IMG/VR virus record: IMGVR_UViG_3300023708_000978
Location: 1-37,148 of that record
Strand: one strand, 5' to 3'
From: a virus
DNA: 37,148 bases
Shown piece by piece: positions 15,478 through 22,451 of this stretch. The translations under genes were made by a program, and so were the position numbers. Each line of letters begins with the position of its first letter. Position 1 is the stretch's first letter. The notes below the pieces were generated by a model. It searched no databases. It worked only from the letters and a program-made list of their open reading frames with translations, and had not been told where the DNA came from.

Positions 15478-16263
15478 ATTGACCCGATTAGCTTACTCAT
15501 GGCTGCTCAAGCCGCTGCTGCTGCTATACGCAAGGGCTGCGAAATGCTGTCCGAGGGTAAAGCAGAAATCGACAAGTTCAAGAAGACTGCTGAGAAAGCT
15601 GTTGGCGATGCCAAGGCAATCTACAAGGAAGTCACTGGATTGTGGGGATGGCTCACAAGCCTCTTCGGTGGACAGACTAAACCAGCACCTGCGCCAGTAT
15701 CTCCAGCACAGGCAGCACCTGCAACAACAGATGCGCCAAAGCCTGTGGCGAAAAAGGCAAATCGCCAACCTGAGCCAGAGCTAAGTTACGAAGAGTACAA
15801 AGCTAAGGCGGTTCACGACATCTTTGACAACCTCAAGATTTTCTTTGAGAACATTCGTCAATTGCGGAAGCATTGCATTGAACTGGAGGAACTCTCCAAG
15901 ACAACAGACAAAGTTGCCGACAGTGCGATTGACCGCATTGAGATTCAGTGGCAAATCAAAGAGATGCAGGGGCAGGTGAGTCACGCAATGATTTACGGCA
16001 CACCTGAGTCGCTTGGTCTGGGAGACCTATACAAGCAGTTCCTCTCGATGTACGACCTCATCCTTGAGGAGCAAGAGGCCGCCAGAATGCTGGCGCAAAA
16101 GAAACAACGGGATGCAAAGTGGCAACGAGAATTACTTCGCAATCACAGAATCGACAGGGCAGTAGCTACGGCTCTAATCCTGCTGCTAGTTCTGTGGATG
16201 TGGGGCTTTCTACTGTCACTCGGATGGCTCGTGAAGACACACAGTGGTTTGTCATTTGTGTAG
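15478..16263 (+). CDS. C-terminally anchored lysis-region protein (likely ATT start)
   Basis: This 261-residue protein consists of an N-terminal hydrophobic/helical part, a Pro/Ala/Gln linker (KPAPAPVSPAQAAPATT), a long helical charged middle (about residues 95-215) and a C-terminal membrane segment (ALILLLVLWMWGFLLSLGWL). I chose ATT at 15478. A Shine-Dalgarno GAGG (15468-15471) lies six bases before it, whereas the ATG at 15499 has none, and the start would read (M)DPISLLMAAQAA, the usual beginning of this family in environmental phages. With the conservative ATG the protein is 254 residues. The role is unknown. It is probably membrane-bound during lysis or assembly. Confidence 0.65.
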   Translation: MDPISLLMAAQAAAAAIRKGCEMLSEGKAEIDKFKKTAEKAVGDAKAIYKEVTGLWGWLTSLFGGQTKPAPAPVSPAQAAPATTDAPKPVAKKANRQPEPELSYEEYKAKAVHDIFDNLKIFFENIRQLRKHCIELEELSKTTDKVADSAIDRIEIQWQIKEMQGQVSHAMIYGTPESLGLGDLYKQFLSMYDLILEEQEAARMLAQKKQRDAKWQRELLRNHRIDRAVATALILLLVLWMWGFLLSLGWLVKTHSGLSFV

Positions 16264-16454
16264 TCGCTCTGTCCTTCGTTCTGTTCCTCGCGCTTCCAGT
16301 CTCCGCACTCATCTACATCGACCATCTTCGCATTCGCGCAGAGGTTCGACAGGAAATCACCAACCTCAAAAAACTTAAACAGCAACTAAAGAAAGACCAC
16401 GATGAAAGAGTTAATTCAAATGTGGATGACGCGCCCAGTAAACCGTCTTACTGA
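16224..16454 (+). CDS. single-TM small protein, possible i-spanin-like
   Basis: A 76-residue protein with one N-terminal membrane segment (WFVICVVALSFVLFLALPVSALIY) and a C-terminal charged coiled coil (RIRAEVRQEITNLKKLKQQL). The topology (N-terminal anchor and external coiled coil) is that of Rz-type i-spanins, but no Rz1-type lipoprotein overlaps it. The ATG at 16224 fits the usual MAREDTQWF start of this family. An upstream in-frame GTG at 16119 would extend it across a poorly conserved stretch. It overlaps the previous gene by 40 bp. Confidence 0.55.
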   Translation: MAREDTQWFVICVVALSFVLFLALPVSALIYIDHLRIRAEVRQEITNLKKLKQQLKKDHDERVNSNVDDAPSKPSY

Positions 16455-16716
16455 GGAAGAGATTGAAGTTCGAACATGGTCGTTTGTAGTTCGCTGCATC
16501 ACCATCATGGTGTTGGGCATCGCATTCGGCATTCTGTATTCCGTTGCATTTGTGCCGGAAGACCAAACGCTTGCGCCAATCGACGCTGTGTTCCTTGAGA
16601 TTCTGAAAGCCATTGCCTTCATGGGTGTTGGTGCAATGGGCGCAATCTCTGGCCGTAAGGGTGGAGGCGCAGCCCAACAAGTCCCACAGGGAGAACAAAG
16701 TGGACAAACTGCTTGA
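16402..16716 (+). CDS. two-TM membrane protein, holin candidate
   Basis: A 104-residue protein with two membrane segments: CITIMVLGIAFGILYSVAFV (residues about 32-51) and LKAIAFMGVGAMGAISGRKG (about 69-88). A charged N-terminus and a Gly/Gln-rich C-terminal tail flank them. In this position such small two-TM proteins are usually holins or pinholin-like lysis regulators. It overlaps both neighbouring genes. A second holin-type gene follows, so one may be the holin and the other an antiholin. Confidence 0.55.
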   Translation: MKELIQMWMTRPVNRLTEEEIEVRTWSFVVRCITIMVLGIAFGILYSVAFVPEDQTLAPIDAVFLEILKAIAFMGVGAMGAISGRKGGGAAQQVPQGEQSGQTA

Positions 16717-17152
16717 CCTATTAAAAGGCGCTGCACCTGCGCTGGCCACTGCGGTGGCTGGCCCCTTGGGTGGTGCTGCCATCAAAGCCATTGCTGACAA
16801 GCTCGGTGTGCCAGCTTCCATTTCGGAAGTGACTGCTGCGCTGGAAGCAAACCCTGAGCAACTGCTCAAGCTAAAAGAAATCGACGCAAAGAATTTTGAA
16901 GTCGAACAACAGAACGTGACAGACCGCTGGAAGGCGGACATGTCCAGCGACTCAACTCTGTCCAAGAACATCCGTCCTTGCACTCTGATTGCCATCCTTG
17001 CTGCGTACTTCATCTTCGCGATGATGTCTGCATTCCATCTTGATGTGAACGAGTCGTATGTGAAGCTGCTTGGCGAGTGGGGTCAGCTCATTATGTTGGC
17101 CTACTTCGGTGGCCGCACTGTTGAAAAAGTCATGGAATCACGAGGTAAGTAA
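16700..17152 (+). CDS. three-TM holin-type protein
   Basis: This 150-residue protein starts at GTG (16700), chosen because the ribosome site GGGAG lies six bases upstream. The open frame continues further but without support. Hydrophobic helix APALATAVAGPLGGAAIKAI is followed by a charged loop, then PCTLIAILAAYFIFAMMSAF and a final GQLIMLAYFGGRTVEKVMES. The layout fits the three-TM holin family used in phage and gene-transfer-agent release (PF11351 type). It would form the membrane lesion that lets the endolysin act. The stop overlaps the endolysin start (TAATG). Confidence 0.7.
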   Translation: MDKLLDLLKGAAPALATAVAGPLGGAAIKAIADKLGVPASISEVTAALEANPEQLLKLKEIDAKNFEVEQQNVTDRWKADMSSDSTLSKNIRPCTLIAILAAYFIFAMMSAFHLDVNESYVKLLGEWGQLIMLAYFGGRTVEKVMESRGK

Positions 17153-17613
17153 TGAATCTGTCCGAACACTTCACGCTTGAAGAAGCAACGTACTCTGAAA
17201 CCGCTGTCCGCATGGGCATCCCAAATCAGCCAAGCACTTTGCAGCTTGAGAACATGAAGCACGCCGCTGCTGGCATGGAACAGATTCGCGCACTGCTAGG
17301 CAAGCCAATCCATGTCAACTCATGGTTGCGCCTTCCTGATGTGAACGTGGCCGTTGGCGGCTCTAAAATCAGCTCGCACATGGATGGTTGGGCAATCGAC
17401 TTCACATCCGCTGGCTTTGGCGACCCGCTTGCTGTTTGCAAAGCAATCGCTGCTGCTGGCATCAAGTTTGACCAGATGATTCACGAGTACGCACGCTGGA
17501 CTCACATCTCGTTTGCGCCAGAAATGCGCGGTCAACAGCTCACCATCTTCCGTCCACAGAACAAGTACGTTGCCGGTCTGTTGACTGCTGACGAGTACGC
17601 CAAACACTTCTAA
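17152..17613 (+). CDS. M15-family peptidase endolysin
   Basis: This 153-residue endolysin cleaves peptide cross-links of peptidoglycan (D-Ala-D-Ala/L-Ala-D-Glu carboxypeptidase type). The M15A zinc motif is clear: SSHMDGWAIDF with H76 and D83, and the second histidine H118 in WTHISF. The N-terminal block NLSEHFTLEEATYSETAVR and PIHVNSWLR also fit Peptidase_M15_3. No signal peptide is present, so export depends on the holin encoded immediately upstream. Length is normal for the family. Confidence 0.92.
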   Translation: MNLSEHFTLEEATYSETAVRMGIPNQPSTLQLENMKHAAAGMEQIRALLGKPIHVNSWLRLPDVNVAVGGSKISSHMDGWAIDFTSAGFGDPLAVCKAIAAAGIKFDQMIHEYARWTHISFAPEMRGQQLTIFRPQNKYVAGLLTADEYAKHF

Positions 17614-17630
17614 ACCAGACAGGATTACAG

Positions 17631-19454
17631 ATGTCCGGAATCAAGTTACAGGGCTTTGCTGGTTTCGTACCGCGCCAAAGTCCGTATCTGCTGCAAGAGA
17701 GCGAGGCCCAGAAAGCCATCAACACCAAGCTGTATAGCAATGAGGTTCGTTCTTGGCAGAAACCCGGCGTCATTGACCCACGACGCATCATTGCAGACTA
17801 TGTGCCACTGACCATCTACCGCACCATCGGTGCATCTGGTGATGACCTGTGGCTGACATTCAGCAAGGACGTTGACATCGTTCCCGGCCCAATCTACGAC
17901 ACCGGCTACTCGCTGTACTACACGAACGCTGGTTCTGATGGTTTGCCCAAGAAGACCAACGCTGCACTGGCGTCTGTTGGAGCTGGCCCAAGCTATCCGG
18001 GAGACTACCTGTTGATGGGCGTTCCATACCCAACGGTTGCCCCAACTGTGGCAGCCTCTGGTGGTTCGGGTACAACCCCTGAGAATCGGGTCTACGTCTA
18101 CACCTACATCTCCGAGTTCGGCACGATTGAGGAGGAGTCCGCTCCATCCCCAACGTCAGCTCAAGTTGTGGTGAATGCTGGCGGCACGGTGACAATCACT
18201 GGATTGCCAACAACCGCACCCGTCGGCAAGTACAACATCACCAAGAAGCGCATCTACCGCTCTGTCACTGGCAGCAGCTCGACCATCTTCTTGCACGTTG
18301 CAGATGTTGCGATTGGCTCGGCATCCTACACAGACACTCTGTTGGCTGCAAACCTCGGTGGCGTGCTTCCATCAAGCGGCTGGACTCCACCTCCTGACGG
18401 AATGCGTGGCTTGGTCAGCATGGCCAACGGCATCATGGCTGGATTTGTTGGGAATGAGATTTATTTCTCTGAACCTTACAAGCCTCATGCGTGGCCGGCA
18501 CAGTACGCGCTGTCTGTTGAATATCAGATTGTTGGCTTGGCAGCCTTCGGCTCATCCCTTGTTGTGATGACCAAGGGCAACCCATTCGTCATCACTGGTT
18601 CAACCCCTGCGGCAATGTCGCAGGAGAAGCTACCGCTGTACGAACCCTGCATCTCGAAGCGCTCCATTGCCAGCGATGAGCAGGGCGCGATGTACGCATC
18701 ACCCAACGGCATCATCAAGATTGGCCCCGGTGTCGCCGACAACGTGACCCGTCAACTGTTCACACGCGATGAGTGGAACCTGTACGCCCCAGCAACCATG
18801 CTCGGCGAAGTGCAGGATGGACGCTACTTCCTGTTCTATGAAACAGACAAGGACAAGGGCGGCCTGATTCTTGACCGTAACAACACGGCATCTCCGCTGA
18901 CAGAGACCAATCTGTTCGCAACAGCCTTGCACACAGACCCTGTGAACGCGAAGCTGTACCTGTGCGAAAACAGTGAGGTCAAAGGCTGGGACAGTGACCC
19001 ATTCAACGGTATGCCGTATGAGTGGAAGTCCAAGGTGTTTGTGTTTCCGCGCCCACTGAATCTGTCTGCTGGTCAGGTTGATGCTGACTTTGAGAACTTG
19101 AACCCACTGGGTAAGCAAGACCAACTGAGCATCATCGACCACGTTAAGGCGGCGAACAGGGCGCTCTGGGCGTCTGTCTCGAAGTTGCTTGGCAACATCA
19201 ATGACAAGCCACTGAACGACTCGCTGCTCAACAGCTCAATCCTCCAGCCAATCCCTCTGATTGATGAGCGCTTTGTAACGCTTTCGATTTACGGAGATGG
19301 TGTGTTGCGTGCTGTGGTTCACGTTTCGAATCACAACCCGTTCCGCTTGCCATCTGGCTTTAAGTGTGACCGCTGGGAGTTTCAGGTCAACGGCAACATT
19401 CCGCTGCGCTTCATCAAGGTGGCGGAGACATCCAAAGAACTGGCGCAAATCTAA
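17631..19454 (+). CDS. putative tail nozzle protein
   Basis: This 607-residue, beta-rich protein begins MSGIKLQGFAGFVPRQSPYLLQ, the start of a family conserved in podophages that encode no T7-type gp12 by name but have one large protein at this position. Repeated blades of alternating hydrophobics (for example FGSSLVVMTKGNPFVITGST and GRYFLFYETDKDKGGLIL) suggest a beta-propeller, as in tail tubular protein B/nozzle. It would close the DNA channel of the short tail. Identification is by family resemblance and genome order, not a diagnostic motif. Confidence 0.65.
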   Translation: MSGIKLQGFAGFVPRQSPYLLQESEAQKAINTKLYSNEVRSWQKPGVIDPRRIIADYVPLTIYRTIGASGDDLWLTFSKDVDIVPGPIYDTGYSLYYTNAGSDGLPKKTNAALASVGAGPSYPGDYLLMGVPYPTVAPTVAASGGSGTTPENRVYVYTYISEFGTIEEESAPSPTSAQVVVNAGGTVTITGLPTTAPVGKYNITKKRIYRSVTGSSSTIFLHVADVAIGSASYTDTLLAANLGGVLPSSGWTPPPDGMRGLVSMANGIMAGFVGNEIYFSEPYKPHAWPAQYALSVEYQIVGLAAFGSSLVVMTKGNPFVITGSTPAAMSQEKLPLYEPCISKRSIASDEQGAMYASPNGIIKIGPGVADNVTRQLFTRDEWNLYAPATMLGEVQDGRYFLFYETDKDKGGLILDRNNTASPLTETNLFATALHTDPVNAKLYLCENSEVKGWDSDPFNGMPYEWKSKVFVFPRPLNLSAGQVDADFENLNPLGKQDQLSIIDHVKAANRALWASVSKLLGNINDKPLNDSLLNSSILQPIPLIDERFVTLSIYGDGVLRAVVHVSNHNPFRLPSGFKCDRWEFQVNGNIPLRFIKVAETSKELAQI

Positions 19455-19657
19455 TGAAGAAACCAGCCATCCCCGCAATCCGTGGAATCACAGACCGCAG
19501 TTTGTTGAGCGTGCTCACGCCGATGAAGGAGAACATTGAATCCCTCACCGGTGTGCGCGAGGGAATCATTGAAATGCTCCCTGCAACAACAACCGATTTG
19601 CCCACGATTGTGGGGAAAATTAACGAGATAATCGCGAGGCTTAACGCCCATGACTGA
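19454..19657 (+). CDS. small hypothetical protein
   Basis: A 67-residue protein between the nozzle candidate and the GNAT-like gene. It starts at the base where the upstream stop ends and overlaps the next gene (ATG at 19650). It contains PAIRGITDRSLLSVLTPMKE and a C-terminal helix PTIVGKINEIIARLN. Small proteins of this length with this pattern occur at the same place in related podophages. Their function is unknown. Confidence 0.6.
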   Translation: MKKPAIPAIRGITDRSLLSVLTPMKENIESLTGVREGIIEMLPATTTDLPTIVGKINEIIARLNAHD

Positions 19658-20072
19658 AAACCTCGTTATCAGACTTATCCCGACTGATTTAGTCAACCAG
19701 TTCATCCCGCTTGTGAAGTCTCACATCGAGGGTGCGCTTACCCATGCAGATGTCAGCTTTGAGCAGGTCAAGGTGTTCTTGACCGGTGGAAGTTGGAGTC
19801 TGTTGTTGGTGACTGATGAGGAAGAAAACCTGCGTGGTGCTTACACACTGGCCTATACAAATGGGCCGAATGACCGTGTGGCAACGATTGTCACAGCAGG
19901 TGGCGCTGGCCTTGCGAGCCAATACGCTTTTGACCGTGTTTGCGAAATCGCAAAGTCCAACGGAGCTACAAAAATTCAGGCGTTAGCCCAACAGTCTCAA
20001 GCCCGTCTTTACCGACGTGCCGGCCTTGTTGAAAAAGCAATTCTGATGGAGAAGAAATTATGGGTGGAGTAG
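19650..20072 (+). CDS. GNAT-like protein, T7 gp13-position
   Basis: This 140-residue protein has the look of a degenerate GNAT acetyltransferase: beta segments (GSWSLLLVTDEEENLRGAYT, RVATIVTAGG) and the C-terminal RLYRRAGLVEKAILMEKKLW, matching the end of that fold. Phages of the T7 type carry a GNAT-like protein (gp13) at the same place, before the internal virion proteins, needed for particle assembly rather than known acetylation. The acetyl-CoA pyrophosphate loop (Q/RxxGxG/A) is not obvious, so catalysis is doubtful. Confidence 0.55.
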   Translation: MTENLVIRLIPTDLVNQFIPLVKSHIEGALTHADVSFEQVKVFLTGGSWSLLLVTDEEENLRGAYTLAYTNGPNDRVATIVTAGGAGLASQYAFDRVCEIAKSNGATKIQALAQQSQARLYRRAGLVEKAILMEKKLWVE

Positions 20073-21154
20073 TTGATGCAATCTTTGGTGGCGGCGGTGG
20101 CGGCGGTGGCGGCGACAACAACGCAGGTTTGCAAGCTCAAGCTGCGGCCAGCGCTGAGGTAGCGCAAATTCAGCAGCAGACCGCTCGCGAGTATCTGGAT
20201 TTCCAGAAGCAGCAGTACGCTGAGTTGAAGCCTTTGGCGGAGAAACTGTCAAGCGCTCAAATCGACCTGATGAATCAGCAGAAGGACATCGCCACAAAGA
20301 ACGAGGCGCGTGCTCAAGAGTATTCTGATTACGAAAAAGAAACCTACCGGCCACTCGAAAAGAGTTTGGTCGATGAGGCCAACAACTACGACACGGAGGC
20401 CAAGAGGGAAGAGCTGGCTCGCAAGGGCATCGCTGATGTGGCCACGGCCTACGACGCCCAGAAGAAACAGGCGCTCGCTACTCTGTCCAGTTACGGCATC
20501 AACCCCAACTCCAACCGTTTTGCTGCACTCAACATGCAGCTCGCACAGAACGAAGCAACAGACAAGGCTGGCGCTGCAACCAATGCACGCTCTCAAGCAG
20601 AGCAGCTTGGTTACGCACGCAAGATGGATGCTGCATCTCTTGGACGCAACCTTGCATCCAATGCTTCCACTGCGTATGGCGTGTCTTTGAATGCCAGCAA
20701 CTCCGCTGCATCAACAGGCTCAACAGCTTTGAACACCGCTGGCAACCCCGGTCAAAACATGGGTTCGTCCTACGGCTCATACAACGCACAGCTTGGCAAC
20801 GCTGCAAACTCCTACGGCACAGCAGGAAACATCTACGGCTCTGCCTATAAAGCACAGATGGCCGCTGACTCTGCCTCTGCTGCCGGTACAGGTCAGTTGC
20901 TCGGTACGCTGGGTTCGGCTGCGATTATGACTGGCTACGCTGATGGTGGCAAAGTCCACGAAGGTGCTGGCCGAGTGCGCGGCATTGGTGGCCCAGTTGA
21001 CGACAAGATTGACGCCAAACTCTCCAATGGTGAGTACGTCATTCCTGCCGACACAGTGAAGGCCATTGGCGTGAGCAAGCTCGACAAGATTGTGAAGATG
21101 ACACACACACCTGCATCGGTTCAACGCCGTCAGGCTATTTCTGCAAGGGGTTAA
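20060..21154 (+). CDS. putative internal virion / ejection protein
   Basis: This 364-residue protein begins with a Gly run (MGGVVDAIFGGGGGGGGGD). Residues about 20-150 are helical and Gln/Glu/Lys-rich, likely coiled coil. A Ser/Ala/Asn/Gly-rich middle follows, with a C-terminal module around residues 290-340: MTGYADGGKVHEGAGRVRGI then DDKIDAKLSNGEYVIPADTV. This last module is common in ejected or internal virion proteins of podophages. Position just before two larger structural genes, in the gp14/gp15/gp16 order, supports an ejection protein. It overlaps the previous gene with GGAG at its start. Confidence 0.65.
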   Translation: MGGVVDAIFGGGGGGGGGDNNAGLQAQAAASAEVAQIQQQTAREYLDFQKQQYAELKPLAEKLSSAQIDLMNQQKDIATKNEARAQEYSDYEKETYRPLEKSLVDEANNYDTEAKREELARKGIADVATAYDAQKKQALATLSSYGINPNSNRFAALNMQLAQNEATDKAGAATNARSQAEQLGYARKMDAASLGRNLASNASTAYGVSLNASNSAASTGSTALNTAGNPGQNMGSSYGSYNAQLGNAANSYGTAGNIYGSAYKAQMAADSASAAGTGQLLGTLGSAAIMTGYADGGKVHEGAGRVRGIGGPVDDKIDAKLSNGEYVIPADTVKAIGVSKLDKIVKMTHTPASVQRRQAISARG

Positions 21155-21156
21155 AT

Positions 21157-22437
21157 ATGAATTTGGGCGCATTCGCTGGCGGTCTCGCAACCGGCATCCA
21201 GCAAGGACAACAGATGGTGTCCACCTATGAGCGTATGCAGGATGAGCGCGACGAACGAGCAGAACGCAAGAAGATGCGCGACGCCCGTGATGAGTTCCAG
21301 AAGCAAATGTCTGATGCTCGCGCACAGTTTGCAACTGGCAAGCTCCCCGGCCAAGAGAACAACCTCGTTGAGCAACCTCAGCTCTCAGCCCCTGAGCAAG
21401 CTGACGCACAACCACGCACAGCCATTGCACCAGAAGGCACATCTGCTCCAGCACCTGCCGCACCGAATGCAGCAGCGCCAGCGCCAGCAGCACCCGCACA
21501 GGACGCTTCTGGCAATGTGAACAACATCTTCAAGAACAACGGTGAAGGTCTCTACAAAAACCAGAAGCAAGCCAATGATGCTTACTGGGGTCGTTTGCGT
21601 GACATCACTGCCAACTACTACGAGAAGACTGGCCAAGTTGAAAAGCTGACTGGCGTGGACAAGGCAATCAACGAGTGGCGCACTAGCTCATACGATGAGC
21701 TTCGCAAAGCCACGGCTGCCGCCATTGCAACTGGCGACCCCGGCGCGTTGAAGATGGCCTCACACTTGGCTGGGTTGACCGGCCTTGGGATTCAGCTCGA
21801 CCCTGCATCTGGCCAGTACGACCCCAAAGCCCAGACATGGAAGGGCGTCAAGGTCATTGGCTCTGACGGCAAGGCATCGACACAGGACATCAGCGCGACC
21901 AGTCTGTTGACCACTATTGGTCAGCTCGCTCCTGAGAAGTTGGTTGAGTGGACTGTTGGCCGCCAAGACAAAGAGCGTCAGTTCACTATCGAAGAGCGCA
22001 AGGCTTCCGCAGAGGAAACCAAAGCTCGCAACAGCGGCATCGCGGCGCAGGAAACTGCACGTCTGCGCGGCATCGCTCAAGAGAACCAAGCTGACTACCG
22101 ACGTAGCGAACAAGAGCGCAAACGTGACGCACAGTTCACCACCGAGTTGGAGAACGATTTGTTCCGTGGCAAGAACCCAGAAATGATGGATGACAACCAA
22201 CGTGAAGTCATCACCCGCACTGGTTCTTTGGCTCGCAATCTGTACGCTATTCCGGGCAACCAAAGCCACAACGCCGCTACACTTGCTGGCGTGGCTCGCG
22301 GCCTTGGAACAGGCAAGGCACGCCTCACAGAGCTGCCTTCATCTGCACCGCAAGAGCAGCGTGACAACTTCTATCAAGCCGAATACGCAGGAGCAAGAGT
22401 GCTCGTGCCTCGTAGTTTGATTTCCCAGAACAAGTAA
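21157..22437 (+). CDS. putative internal virion protein
   Basis: This 426-residue, largely helical protein has an N-terminal highly charged segment (YERMQDERDERAERKKMRDARDE), an Ala/Pro low-complexity linker (SAPAPAAPNAAAPAPAAPAQ) at about residues 90-115, then a globular region and a second charged coiled coil (RLRGIAQENQADYRRSEQER) near residues 290-330. In order and composition it resembles the gp15-like ejection protein that precedes the giant protein in podophages. No enzyme motif is visible. The spacing to the previous stop is two bases. Confidence 0.6.
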   Translation: MNLGAFAGGLATGIQQGQQMVSTYERMQDERDERAERKKMRDARDEFQKQMSDARAQFATGKLPGQENNLVEQPQLSAPEQADAQPRTAIAPEGTSAPAPAAPNAAAPAPAAPAQDASGNVNNIFKNNGEGLYKNQKQANDAYWGRLRDITANYYEKTGQVEKLTGVDKAINEWRTSSYDELRKATAAAIATGDPGALKMASHLAGLTGLGIQLDPASGQYDPKAQTWKGVKVIGSDGKASTQDISATSLLTTIGQLAPEKLVEWTVGRQDKERQFTIEERKASAEETKARNSGIAAQETARLRGIAQENQADYRRSEQERKRDAQFTTELENDLFRGKNPEMMDDNQREVITRTGSLARNLYAIPGNQSHNAATLAGVARGLGTGKARLTELPSSAPQEQRDNFYQAEYAGARVLVPRSLISQNK

Positions 22438-22451
22438 GGAGTGAATCGTCA

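Noticed and set aside
16119-16223. Upstream GTG extension of the single-TM lysis-region protein
   Set aside because: The extension (Ser/Asn/Gln-rich) lies within the previous gene. The MAREDTQWF start matches the family better.
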